From Anaerofustis stercorihominis (GTDB lineage: Bacteria > Bacillota > Clostridia > Eubacteriales > Anaerofustaceae), in contig SVCP01000003.1 in NCBI GenBank assembly GCA_015058295.1, positions 20,531 through 84,530 of the forward strand: a stretch of DNA of 64,000 nt, given 5' to 3'. The number at the start of each line of letters is the position of its first letter. Positions within the stretch are counted from its first letter, which is position 1. The notes under the pieces are model-generated. The model ran no database searches. It saw only the letters and a program-made list of their open reading frames with translations, and was not told where the DNA came from. This document shows positions 35,000 through 43,729 of this stretch, piece by piece. The position numbers were made by a program, and so were the translations under genes.

Positions 35000-35760
35000 T
35001 ATATGTCCTCCATCATAATATCTGCTATCTGATCCATTGTATAATATCCGTTTTCTTTTCCGATGATCGTCTCTGCGGCAATGAGTGCTCCTTGTGCAAA
35101 AACTTCTTTTGAGCCGGCAGAGTGGGAGAGTTTTATTATCTCATCTTCTCCCGCGAAGATAACTTCGTGTTCTCCCACCACTGTGCCACCTCGGAGGGAA
35201 ACTATGCCGACTTCGTTTTTATCTCTTTTTTCGTGTCTTTCATGCCTGCCGTATACGGGATATGTATCTCTTTTGCTGTTTGCCTGTATAACATCATACA
35301 GCATCTGTGCCGTTCCGCTGGGAGAGTCTATTTTCTTGTTGTGGTGCATTTCAACAATTTCTATATCATAGTCCTGCGATAAAAGCTTTACCGCTTTTTC
35401 AAGCAGAACTTTCATTACGCTTATTCCGAATGAGAAATTTTTGCTTCTTGCAACGGGAACTTTCTTTGAAAGTTCGAATATCGTTCTCTCATCGTCTTCG
35501 CCGATTCCTGTCGTTGCACTTACGAGCGGTAAAGAATGTTCTTTGCAGTACTCAAGAACATCAACAAGGAGATCCGGATGCGAAAAATCTATTACCATAT
35601 CTGCATCCACATTTATATCCGCGACTTTTTCAAACACGGGGAAATTATCATTTAAGTTTACCCTGTCAACTCCTGCTGCTATTTTATGCCCTCTCTGTAT
35701 TGCTGCAGAGATCACTTTGCGTCCCATTGCGCCGCCTGAACCGATAAGTATTATTCTCAT
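34999..35760 (-). CDS. dapB: 4-hydroxy-tetrahydrodipicolinate reductase
   Basis: A 253-residue NAD(P)H-dependent reductase. '[14 protein letters not shown]' is the nucleotide-binding loop, 'VIDFSHPD' and 'ATTGIGEDD' follow, and '[15 protein letters not shown]' (about 145-159) carries the catalytic His and Lys. Two adjacent ATG codons exist (35763, 35760); the second has the better spacing to GAGG. It lies eight bases after dapA and is coupled to dapH. Confidence 0.95.
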   Translation of the reverse strand: MRIILIGSGGAMGRKVISAAIQRGHKIAAGVDRVNLNDNFPVFEKVADINVDADMVIDFSHPDLLVDVLEYCKEHSLPLVSATTGIGEDDERTIFELSKKVPVARSKNFSFGISVMKVLLEKAVKLLSQDYDIEIVEMHHNKKIDSPSGTAQMLYDVIQANSKRDTYPVYGRHERHEKRDKNEVGIVSLRGGTVVGEHEVIFAGEDEIIKLSHSAGSKEVFAQGALIAAETIIGKENGYYTMDQIADIMMEDI

Positions 35761-35768
35761 CATTTACC

Positions 35769-36647
35769 TCACACTGCATATCCGTAATTTCTCATGACTC
35801 CGATGAGTTTTTCCCTGTTCAGACTGTTCATATTTACGAGAGGGAGTCTTAGTTCGTTGCTGCACATTCCCATAAGACTCATTGCTTCTTTGATTGTTAT
35901 GGGGTTATTGTCAATAAACATTGCGTTGGCAAGATCAAGTGCATAATTTGCACTGTTTCTTGCAGACATAATGTCTCCTGCGAAGAATGAATCGGTGATG
36001 TTTTTGACCATTCTCGGAGCGAGATTGGAAAGAACTGAGATTACTCCGCTTCCTCCGAGAGAAAGTATGGGAAGTATCTGATCGTCATTTCCCGAATACA
36101 GTCTCTTTCCTTCCGGCAATTTAGCGCATATCTTCGCGATCTGGGAAATGTCACCGCTTGCTTCCTTGATTCCTGCGATCCTGTTATTTTTGAGAAGCTC
36201 GAGGGATAATTCCGCACTCATATTTTTCCCTGTTCTTGACGGGACGTTGTAAAGTATTATATCCCTGTCAACGGAGGCCGCGATAGATTCGTAACTTCTG
36301 AGAATGCCTTCATCGCTGGATTTGTTGTAATAAGGATTATTTATAAGAAATCCGTCGGCACCTGCATCCTGCGCATATTCGCAAAGACGGATGACGTGTC
36401 TTGTGTTGTTTGTGCCGGTTCCCGCAATAAATGTCACTCTGCCGTCTATCATTTCTCCTGCAATGCGGAAAAGTTCTGCCTTTTCTTCATCGTCAATAGT
36501 AGGAGCTTCGCCTGTTGTGCCTGTTATGACAATGGCATCAACGCCGCTTTCAACTTGAAAATCTATAAGTCTGTGTAAGCTTTCGTAATCTATTCTGTCA
36601 TTTATGAATGGGGTAATAAGTGCTGTGCATACGCCCTGAAATGTCAT
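35769..36647 (-). CDS. dapA: 4-hydroxy-tetrahydrodipicolinate synthase
   Basis: A 292-residue TIM-barrel enzyme condensing aspartate semialdehyde and pyruvate. 'ITGTTGEAPT' (about 42-51), 'YNVPSRTGKNMS' with the catalytic Tyr (about 131) and the Schiff-base Lys in 'IAGIKEASGD' (about 159) are all present. AAGGAG lies eight bases before the ATG. It is separated from asd by a strong terminator hairpin, so expression may depend on read-through or a promoter in 36650-36770. Confidence 0.96.
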   Translation of the reverse strand: MTFQGVCTALITPFINDRIDYESLHRLIDFQVESGVDAIVITGTTGEAPTIDDEEKAELFRIAGEMIDGRVTFIAGTGTNNTRHVIRLCEYAQDAGADGFLINNPYYNKSSDEGILRSYESIAASVDRDIILYNVPSRTGKNMSAELSLELLKNNRIAGIKEASGDISQIAKICAKLPEGKRLYSGNDDQILPILSLGGSGVISVLSNLAPRMVKNITDSFFAGDIMSARNSANYALDLANAMFIDNNPITIKEAMSLMGMCSNELRLPLVNMNSLNREKLIGVMRNYGYAV

Positions 36648-36767
36648 AGTATGTACTCCTTTTTCGTTATTTTTTTGCTCTCTTATGAAATCCCGTTGAG
36701 TGTTTTTTTCACAAGAGCAGACCGTGTTTTTTATCTGATTGATTGTAATGAATCTGTTTTTGGGTAT

Positions 36768-36803
36768 AAAAAATACACCTCAACAGACCGTCTGCTGAGG
36801 TGT
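36768..36803 (-). terminator. Terminator between asd and dapA
   Basis: ACACCTCA / TGAGGTGT arms (36775-36782, 36796-36803) with an inner CAGA/TCTG helix; the minus strand continues into TTTTTT. Confidence 0.8.
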
Positions 36804-36821
36804 AAGTAGTTGATATAATAC

Positions 36822-37826
36822 TTATTTATCAAAATATCCTTTACTGATGAGATACTCTGCGATCTGAACTGCGTTTGTTGCGGCGCCTTTGCGGAGGTTG
36901 TCGGCAACAACCCACATATTGATTCCGTTTTCAACGGAGAAGTCGCGTCTGATACGACCAACGTAAACTTCGTCCGTGTCGCATGTAAGCCTCGGAGTCG
37001 GATAAACATTGTTTTCCGGATCATCCATAAGAACGAGACCGGGAGCATCCTTATAAAGGTTTTTGATGTCCTCAATTTCAAAAGGTCTGATTGTTTCTAT
37101 GTTTACAGATTCGCTGTGGCTGTAAAGAACCGGAACTCTTACGGTTGTTGCGGTAATTTTAAGAGTATCATCACCGAGAATTTTCTTTGTCTCGTTGACC
37201 ATTTTCATCTCTTCTTTTGTATATCCGTTTTCGAGGAATGAGTCGATGTGCGGGAGAACGTTATAAGCGATTGGTTTCGGGTAGAATGTATTTTCTTCGC
37301 CTTTGATACCGTTTTCCAGATCTAAAATACCGCCTCTTCCGCTTCCTGAAACAGCCTGGTATGTGCTATATATTATGCGTTTGATTCCGTATTTGTCATA
37401 GATAGGTTTAAGAGCCATTACCGCCTGGATAGTTGAGCAGTTGGGGTTGGAGATGATGCCTTCGTTTGTGAGTGCAACATCACCGTTGATTTCCGGGACG
37501 ATAAGGGGAACGTTATCGTACATTCTGAATGCAGATGAATTGTCGATAACTGTTACACCGCATTTTGCGGCAATGGGGGAGAACTGAAGACTTGTTGATC
37601 CGCCTGCTGAGAAGAGTGCGAAATCAATGTCTTTTTCAAATGATTTTTCCGTAAGTTCTTCAACGACCCATTTTCGGTTATCGAATTCGATGGTTTTGCC
37701 TGCAGAGCGTTTTGATGCCATGGGGTAGAGATTTTCTACGGGAATTTTTCTTTCTTCGAGAACCTGAAGCATTTTTCTTCCTACAACGCCTGTTGCTCCT
37801 ACTACCGCTACGTTATATTTTCTCAT
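36822..37826 (-). CDS. asd: Aspartate-semialdehyde dehydrogenase
   Basis: A 334-residue NADP-dependent enzyme giving aspartate semialdehyde for lysine/DAP, threonine and methionine. 'VVGATGVVGRKMLQVLEE' is the nucleotide-binding loop, catalytic Cys is in 'IISNPNCSTIQAVMAL' (about 127) and 'YQAVSGSGRGGI' follows. ATG 37826 has CGGAGG upstream; earlier in-frame ATG is inside the leader terminator. It is controlled by the lysine riboswitch. Confidence 0.96.
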   Translation of the reverse strand: MRKYNVAVVGATGVVGRKMLQVLEERKIPVENLYPMASKRSAGKTIEFDNRKWVVEELTEKSFEKDIDFALFSAGGSTSLQFSPIAAKCGVTVIDNSSAFRMYDNVPLIVPEINGDVALTNEGIISNPNCSTIQAVMALKPIYDKYGIKRIIYSTYQAVSGSGRGGILDLENGIKGEENTFYPKPIAYNVLPHIDSFLENGYTKEEMKMVNETKKILGDDTLKITATTVRVPVLYSHSESVNIETIRPFEIEDIKNLYKDAPGLVLMDDPENNVYPTPRLTCDTDEVYVGRIRRDFSVENGINMWVVADNLRKGAATNAVQIAEYLISKGYFDK

Positions 37827-37847
37827 TTGTTTCCTCCGTTCCTTATA

Positions 37848-38105
37848 AATAAAGCCGACATACTTCGTCGGCTGCATTTACAGAATAAAATATGACCGTC
37901 ACTATATTCATTAGTGCGAAATTTTTATCCCTCAGCAGCACTCCACCTTTTTGGTGACAGTATTACGGCTGTTGACCGTAATACCGAAAAACATACCGGC
38001 AAATACACTTCTCTCGGCGGTATACCCTTTTGTCTTTCTTCTTTTCCGTTTGCCGACGGATCCGCAAGACTACTGATGATGACCGCGCCTCTGACTAAAG
38101 TTTGT
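37848..38105 (-). ncRNA. Lysine riboswitch with terminator platform
   Basis: The minus-strand leader contains lysine-aptamer hallmarks: AGAGGCGCGG near its 5' end, TCATCAGTAG, ACCGCCGAGAGAAG, ACTGTCACC and GGTGGAGTGCTGCTGAGG. The platform is a terminator AGCCGAC/GTCGGCT (37853-37859, 37867-37873) followed by TTATTTAT, just before the asd RBS. High lysine should cause termination. An extended -10 (TGT-TATAAT, 38112-38117) lies upstream. Nothing else is seen in 37827-38229 apart from an AT-rich stretch above the promoter. Confidence 0.9.
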
Positions 38106-38229
38106 TTGTTGATTATAACACATGCTGTAAGAAAAATAAAGACCTTTTTTACAGAATTTTCTTTTTTTTATGAAAAAGGGAGACGCTTCGAAAAAAAAGA
38201 AGACATATAATGTCTTCCTTAAACTATTA

Positions 38230-38547
38230 TTATTTTTCAAATTCGAATGTTACATTCTGCGGCAATGCAAGATTTGCCTCTGCTTCGATGGCTTTGAGGA
38301 TTGCGCTGAGAACAGGGCAGGTCGCATGTTTTACATATTTTTTGTATATTCCTGCGATCTCACTTGTTCCGAACGGCGTGAATATCTCCGAGTATGCGTC
38401 AAATGTCATATCCTGCAGTTCTTCGTTCATTTTTTTGTATGCACCGCAGTCGGACTGAATTGATACAGTGATCTCATCATCGTCATTTGTCTGTGCTATG
38501 ATGATTGTCTGAAGTTTGCACGGGCCGGGATTTACAGTTACTTTCAT
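38230..38547 (-). CDS. Small conserved protein (DUF6951-like)
   Basis: A 105-residue protein starting 'MKVTVNPGPCKLQTII', with Cys at about 10, 34 ('SDCGAY') and 76 ('HATCPVLSAILKAIEAEANLALP'). The CPV segment and the regular strand-turn pattern suggest a small alpha/beta fold in which the cysteines may bind metal. I associate it with DUF6951, without certainty. It is followed on the same strand by nothing and preceded by an MBL-fold gene 25 bases away, with which it is probably co-transcribed. Confidence 0.65.
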   Translation of the reverse strand: MKVTVNPGPCKLQTIIIAQTNDDDEITVSIQSDCGAYKKMNEELQDMTFDAYSEIFTPFGTSEIAGIYKKYVKHATCPVLSAILKAIEAEANLALPQNVTFEFEK

Positions 38548-38572
38548 GATTCTCTCCTTATTAATAAAATGT

Positions 38573-39340
38573 TTATATTTTTATTTTCTGAGTCGGTTCC
38601 GTAAGTATGGTTACTTTCGGGAGGGATTTGCTGTATCTGTTTATTACATTTTTTATTCTTTCGAGCTCATCTTTTGTATTTTTCAGATGACAAAGAACCA
38701 CCTGTTTCGGGCGGAGCATATTTATTATTTCCCTTCCGCTTCTTTGTCCGACCATATTTGCCGGGCAAAGAAGCACGTCGCATTTCTGCGGGAGTGCTGC
38801 CTTCTCAAAATCATATACCTTCTGTGTGCAGTCACCGAGAGCGAGGATCTTTTTTCCGTCAGCCTGAATGAAATATGCGAGATTTTCCACAACGGAGCTT
38901 GTTTCGCCGTCGTGGGGGATACGGTATGCGGTGAAGGAAAAGTCCTCGAATGATACAGGTACGGAAGAGTATTTCTGCAGCCCTGCAGTGAATATCTGTC
39001 CTGCGAGCATATCATTATAGTTTCTCTGCTGTCTGAGAAGCTGAGTTACGGATCTCGGGCAGATCAGACGGATGTGTTTGTTTCTTTTCAGCAGTTCATT
39101 TGCTGTCTGCGGCGATATATGATCCTTGTGAGCGTGAGTGACGAATATATAATCAATATTATGATACGGCTCTTTAGAAAGAATAAGACTTTCCGCAAAG
39201 CCTTCTTCCGGACCGATATATTTGCCGGGAAGCGGGTCTATAACACCGTCAATGATTATCTTTGTGTACGGTGTAGATATCATTACCCCTGCATTTGCTA
39301 TATATGTGAGTGTGTTTTTTCCGAAAATTTTATCGAGCAT
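38573..39340 (-). CDS. Metallo-beta-lactamase fold hydrolase
   Basis: About 255 residues of the UlaG/YtkP-like MBL group. The zinc motif is 'FVTHAHKDHISP' (HxHxDH, about 72-83), 'RIPHDG' supplies a further His near 150, and 'LALGDCTQ' carries an Asp-type ligand. The ATG at 39340 (MLDKIFGK) has GGAGG six bases upstream; the frame opens 33 bases earlier without an RBS. Substrate unknown. It is likely co-transcribed with the DUF6951-like gene. Confidence 0.85.
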   Translation of the reverse strand: MLDKIFGKNTLTYIANAGVMISTPYTKIIIDGVIDPLPGKYIGPEEGFAESLILSKEPYHNIDYIFVTHAHKDHISPQTANELLKRNKHIRLICPRSVTQLLRQQRNYNDMLAGQIFTAGLQKYSSVPVSFEDFSFTAYRIPHDGETSSVVENLAYFIQADGKKILALGDCTQKVYDFEKAALPQKCDVLLCPANMVGQRSGREIINMLRPKQVVLCHLKNTKDELERIKNVINRYSKSLPKVTILTEPTQKIKI

Positions 39341-39529
39341 ATGTCCTCCGACGGAAGTTATGTGTGAAAGCATTATACCATAACTTTACGGTTTATTCAC
39401 GGATTTTATTGATTTAATATGCCCGGGCATGTGTTTAAAAGCAAAAAACGGTTAAATTTAATCTGAATTTAATGTTAATGCAGGGAAAATATTATATAAT
39501 GTACTCATAAAACTTTACGGAGAAAAAGA

Positions 39530-40024
39530 ATGAACATCAAATATTCCGATGAGGTATTGTATCTGGCATCACGCAGCACTCTGTCGAAAAAGCGATGCCA
39601 CAGTGTGCTTGAGGAATGTGGCGGTGATGTGAATGAGGCTCTTGACAGGCTTATGATAATCGCCGGAAACAAGTATGACAAGGCAATGGACAATATATCT
39701 GCTCTGATTACAGGCGAAAGAGGAAGTATCGTAACGGTTACTGAAGGAGGAGAAGCAATATTCAGGGTACCCTGCGCAATAGTTCTTCTGTGTCTGTTCG
39801 TTCTCGATATCCCGGGATGGGTGCTGGCTATACTTATTATGCTGTTCATTGTGTTCGGTGCGGAAATAAATATTGTATTCACGGAAAACGACCGTTCTTC
39901 AAATATAAAGACGGTCAGTGTCGAAGAATACAAAAAAAAGCAGTCCATTTCAAAGAAAATATCAAAAAAGAAAAATACCGGCGGCCGTTCCGGCGATGGT
40001 TATAATGAGATCATTATAGAATAG
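39530..40024 (+). CDS. DUF4342 / UBA-like small membrane protein
   Basis: A 164-residue protein. Residues 8-45 form a UBA-like helical bundle ('TLSKKRCHSVLEECGGDVNEALDRL'), the region 60-100 is a DUF4342-type domain, and there is a double hydrophobic segment at about 80-115. The tail is strongly basic (KKKQSISKKISKKKN). DUF4342 proteins are of unknown function. It lies 13 bases before a response regulator, so it is probably part of the two-component operon. Confidence 0.7.
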   Translation: MNIKYSDEVLYLASRSTLSKKRCHSVLEECGGDVNEALDRLMIIAGNKYDKAMDNISALITGERGSIVTVTEGGEAIFRVPCAIVLLCLFVLDIPGWVLAILIMLFIVFGAEINIVFTENDRSSNIKTVSVEEYKKKQSISKKISKKKNTGGRSGDGYNEIIIE

Positions 40025-40037
40025 TATGAGGGAGAAT

Positions 40038-40730
40038 ATGAAAAACGTACTTATAGTAGAAGATGAAAAAAGCATTGCGAGATTTCTTCAGCTGGAGCTT
40101 TCTCACGAAGGATATAACTGCGACATAGCATATGACGGGGAGGAAGGGCTTTCGAAGATACTGTCAAATACGGCAGATATAGTAATTCTTGATATTATGC
40201 TTCCGAAGATGAACGGTATGCAGGTATGTGAAGAAGCAAGAAAGAAAGGTGTGGATATTCCCATAATCATGCTCACTGCAAGGGATGATGTTTCCGACAA
40301 GGTCGGAGGATTTGATGTGGGAGCGGATGATTATATGACAAAGCCTTTTGCTATTGAAGAACTGATTGCAAGAATGAAAGTGGCACTGAAAAAATCATCA
40401 AAAGCAAACGAATCATCCGGTGATGAAAATATACTCCGTGCAGGAAAACTTACTCTTGATCTGAATCGCTTCGAGGCATCATACGGTTCGGATGTGCTGA
40501 ATATGACGAAAAAGGAAATGGAACTGCTGGAATATCTTATGAGAAACAAGAACATAGCGCTTTCCCGTGAAAAAATCGTGGAGCATATCTGGGGATATGA
40601 TTATGAAGGGGAAACAAATGTCACAGATGTTTACATAAGATATCTCAGGAGCAAGATAGACAATGTATATAATACGAGCTATTTCCGTACAGTCAGGGGA
40701 ATAGGATATATGTTTGAATACAAGGAGTAA
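40038..40730 (+). CDS. OmpR family response regulator
   Basis: A 230-residue response regulator. The receiver domain (1-115) has acidic pair 'VEDEKS', phospho-acceptor Asp in 'IVILDIMLPKMNG' (about 51), T/S 'MLTARDD' and Lys 'TKPFAIEEL'. The C-terminal winged helix (about 130-228) ends in 'YIRYLRSKIDN...FRTVRGIGYMFE'. ATG 40038 has GAGGGA upstream; ATG 40026 overlaps it. It is coupled to the histidine kinase gene. Confidence 0.95.
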   Translation: MKNVLIVEDEKSIARFLQLELSHEGYNCDIAYDGEEGLSKILSNTADIVILDIMLPKMNGMQVCEEARKKGVDIPIIMLTARDDVSDKVGGFDVGADDYMTKPFAIEELIARMKVALKKSSKANESSGDENILRAGKLTLDLNRFEASYGSDVLNMTKKEMELLEYLMRNKNIALSREKIVEHIWGYDYEGETNVTDVYIRYLRSKIDNVYNTSYFRTVRGIGYMFEYKE

Positions 40731-40743
40731 TGCAGGAGGAATT

Positions 40744-42171
40744 ATGTCATCTTCAGGCCACGGCTATTCGCTGAAAAGAAGAATATCATCCACATATATA
40801 GGTGTATATGTGGGAATAAGCGTGCTTATGGTTCTTTCCATTATCATAGGCTGTGCTTTTTATGCGGATGACAAGTATGAAGAACCTTCTGTATATATTT
40901 CGGACAGTGTTGCGGAAAAACTTTCGGAAAGCGGCACAATAGTCGTTGACGAATTCAGGAGCTTCCTTCATGAAAGTTCGCTTTACGGAGGGGCAAGGGA
41001 GATATTTCTGTATAACACGAACAACGAACTTCTCATTGCAACAACCTACACCCGTGATAACGACGATTATTTTGCCGCAAGCGGGAATAATCTTCTTCTG
41101 AAGCTGTTTCCTCAGTTCGTATACATCACCGACGGAATACTTGTGAAAGAATCCGTAAAGAATGTGGAGAGTGAATCCCTCAGTTACGATGTGAGGATAA
41201 TAATGCATTTTTCCATTGATGACGAACTTTCCATTTTCACGTATCTTATTAATATGAGTTTGGCTTTGCTTGTGGTCGGACTTGTACTGTTCGTACTGTT
41301 CGGGGTTTCAAAGACTCATCATATGCTCGCACCCATAAATGAGATGACAGAGACAGTAAAAATGATCAACGCAGAGAATATGAACCAGCGAATCGAAAAT
41401 ACAGATGCGAAATTCGAGCTGAGTGAACTTGCGGGAACGATAAATTCCATGATGGACAGACTGCAGAGTTCTTACGACAGGCAGAAACGGTTTGTCTCCG
41501 ATGTGTCCCATGAACTCCGGACACCGATCTCCGTAATCTCCGGATACGCCAATATGCTCAAACGCTGGGGCAAGGATGATCCTGATATTCTTAAGGAAGG
41601 CATTGACAACATAATAGAAGAAGCGGAAACTATGAACGAACTTGTGCAGACGCTGCTGTTTCTCGCACGTCACGACAACGAAACTCTGAAATTCGAGCCT
41701 GCTGATACAGACGTTTCCGACCTTGTTGCGGAAATCGTAAAAGATACGGCGATGGCAAATCCCGATGTAAATATAGTATCGCAGATCGATGCTCCTCTCG
41801 TTTCGTGCCTTGACGGAGCGAGATTCAAGCAGGCGGTGAGAGTATTTGTGGACAACGCAATAAAATATTCCAGGGACGGGGACAAACAGATACACGTTTC
41901 CCTGACAAAATTCCCGGAGCATTATGAAGTGTCCGTCAGCGACAACGGTATAGGAATATCGGAAGAGGATCTGCAGAAGATATTTGACAGATTCTACCGT
42001 GCAGATGAATCGAGAACCAAAAACAGCGGCGGATTCGGACTTGGACTCTCCATTGCGAAAGTAATTGTGCTTGCCCATGGCGGAAAAATCAAAGTAAGAA
42101 GCAAACCCGGTGTGGGAAGTGAGTTTACGGTGATTATGCCGTATGCCGAGGCTTATGCATCGGCTGAATGA
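40744..42171 (+). CDS. Sensor histidine kinase
   Basis: A 475-residue membrane kinase with TM1 at about 16-38, an extracellular sensor loop (40-165), TM2 at about 170-192, HAMP (195-245), HisKA with 'VSHELRTPISVISGYANML' (about 255-275) and HATPase_c with N box 'VDNAIKYS', 'SDNGIGIS' and 'GGFGLGLSIAK'. AGGAGG precedes ATG 40744. It presumably phosphorylates the adjacent regulator. The signal is unknown; an envelope signal is plausible for this HPK1-type kinase. Confidence 0.95.
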   Translation: MSSSGHGYSLKRRISSTYIGVYVGISVLMVLSIIIGCAFYADDKYEEPSVYISDSVAEKLSESGTIVVDEFRSFLHESSLYGGAREIFLYNTNNELLIATTYTRDNDDYFAASGNNLLLKLFPQFVYITDGILVKESVKNVESESLSYDVRIIMHFSIDDELSIFTYLINMSLALLVVGLVLFVLFGVSKTHHMLAPINEMTETVKMINAENMNQRIENTDAKFELSELAGTINSMMDRLQSSYDRQKRFVSDVSHELRTPISVISGYANMLKRWGKDDPDILKEGIDNIIEEAETMNELVQTLLFLARHDNETLKFEPADTDVSDLVAEIVKDTAMANPDVNIVSQIDAPLVSCLDGARFKQAVRVFVDNAIKYSRDGDKQIHVSLTKFPEHYEVSVSDNGIGISEEDLQKIFDRFYRADESRTKNSGGFGLGLSIAKVIVLAHGGKIKVRSKPGVGSEFTVIMPYAEAYASAE

Positions 42172-42187
42172 GCATTAGATTAAAAAT

Positions 42188-42253
42188 AAAGGACCGATTT
42201 GTAACAAAACGCCTTGTTTTTCGTGGCATTTAATGTAAACAGGTCCTTTTTTT
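42188..42253 (+). terminator. Terminator of the two-component operon
   Basis: Outer stem AAAGGACC / GGTCCTTT (42188-42195, 42242-42249) followed by T residues, with an inner AACAA/TTGTT hairpin. Confidence 0.65.
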
Positions 42254-42381
42254 GTGGATTCGGCAATCAATTCTGACATTTTTCTCTTGAAAAACAGAAA
42301 CGCTCGTGATAGAATGTATTAAGTCTTTATGCCGACACACTCGGCAAGGCAAATCTTTATTTTAAAGAAAGGGAAATTCCA

Positions 42382-43524
42382 ATGAAAAAACTTATCGCTA
42401 TGTTGCTCGCAGTTATGATGCTTTTCAGCTTCGCAGCTTGCGGCGGTGACGATGACGATGCTGCTTCAAAAGATTATAAGATCGCCATCCTCACAGGTAC
42501 AACATCACAGGGTGAAGAAGAATACCAGGGCGCTCAGAGAATCAAAAACGAACTCAACGCTATCTACGGTGAAGACTTCATCATCACAGCTACATACCCG
42601 GACAACTTCACAACAGAAACAGAACAGACAATCTCTACAGTTAAAGAACTCTGCTCTAAACCGGAAGTAAAAGCTCTCGTATTCGTACAGGCTGTTCAGG
42701 GCGCTACAGCAGCTATCAAAGCTGTTAAAGAAACAAGAGATGACATTCTCTTTATCTGCGGCGTTCCGGGCGAATCTCCGGCAGTTATCTCAGACGTTGC
42801 TGACATCTGCTTCCAGAGCGACGAAGTAAAAATGGGTACAACAATCATCCAGCAGGCTCACAAACAGGGCGCTAAAACATTCGTACACATTTCTTTCGCA
42901 CGTCACCTCGGTATGGAAACAATCGCTAGAAGAAGAGACCTCTTCCAGTCAACATGCAAAGAACTCGGTATCGAATACGTTGAAGCTACTGCTCCGGACC
43001 CAACAGGTGACGCAGGCGTAACAGGCGCACAGCAGTGGATCATCGAAAACGTTCCGCAGTACGTAAAACAGTACGGCGTTGACACAGCATTCTTCTCAAC
43101 AAACTGCTCAATGCAGGAACCGCTCATCAGAACAGTTGCTGAACAGAAAGCAATCTATCCGATTCAGTGCTGCCCGTCTCCGTACCATGCATATCCGTCA
43201 GCATTCGGTATTGACGTAACAGGTCACGAAGGTGATGTAGCTTGGATGCTCGATGCTATCACAGCTAAAGTTAAAGAATACGGCAACTCAGGCAGAATGT
43301 CTACATGGTCTGCACCGGTTAACATGCTCATGGTAGAAGCAGGCGTTCAGTACGCAATCAAATACCTTGATGGCGAAACAGAAGGCAAACTCGACAGAGA
43401 AGTTCTCGATGCAATCATCGTTGACATCGCTGGTGAAGGCGCAGAAATTTCTGAATACCAGGATACAAACCTCGGCGCACTCGCTAACTACCTCGTTCTC
43501 GCTTGCCCGTTCTATGATTTCTAA
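42382..43524 (+). CDS. DUF3798 substrate-binding lipoprotein of an ABC importer
   Basis: A 380-residue lipoprotein with a signal peptide, lipobox 'FSFAACGG' (Cys about 20) and a DUF3798 domain with a periplasmic-binding-protein I layout ('YKIAILTGTTSQGEEEY', 'KALVFVQAVQGATAAIKAVKE', 'FVHISFARHLGMETIARRRDLF', 'QCCPSPYHAYPSAF'). It is the likely ligand-capture component of the ABC system encoded downstream. The ligand is unknown. Codons are strongly biased to C-ending forms, as in dnaK, indicating abundant expression. A 205-base gap with a hairpin separates it from the ATPase gene. Confidence 0.85.
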   Translation: MKKLIAMLLAVMMLFSFAACGGDDDDAASKDYKIAILTGTTSQGEEEYQGAQRIKNELNAIYGEDFIITATYPDNFTTETEQTISTVKELCSKPEVKALVFVQAVQGATAAIKAVKETRDDILFICGVPGESPAVISDVADICFQSDEVKMGTTIIQQAHKQGAKTFVHISFARHLGMETIARRRDLFQSTCKELGIEYVEATAPDPTGDAGVTGAQQWIIENVPQYVKQYGVDTAFFSTNCSMQEPLIRTVAEQKAIYPIQCCPSPYHAYPSAFGIDVTGHEGDVAWMLDAITAKVKEYGNSGRMSTWSAPVNMLMVEAGVQYAIKYLDGETEGKLDREVLDAIIVDIAGEGAEISEYQDTNLGALANYLVLACPFYDF

Positions 43525-43572
43525 AGATAGGCTAAGTATAGAGTTTTATCGACTTTAAATCTAATCTATTCA

Positions 43573-43598
43573 GTAGCCGTCCGTTAGCGGACGGTTAC
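43573..43598 (+). terminator. Intercistronic hairpin (attenuating or stabilising)
   Basis: An 11-bp stem GTAGCCGTCCG / CGGACGGTTAC with a 4-base loop and one G-U pair. It lacks an immediate T-run, so it could protect the upstream mRNA or only partially terminate, giving more binding protein than transporter. Confidence 0.55.
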
Positions 43599-43729
43599 TG
43601 TTTAGTATGTGAGTATTTTTATTTTATTGATTCAGAGTTTTTTCTCTAGATTTATGCATTTTTGTTTACAGTATTTGTAGTGAATGTGTATAGATTTTAT
43701 GAAAAAACAATTAAGCTAAGGAGGTAATC

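Noticed and set aside
37827..37877. Upstream ATG start for Asd
   Set aside because: It lies in the riboswitch terminator hairpin; the ATG at 37826 has CGGAGG and yields the normal N-terminus.
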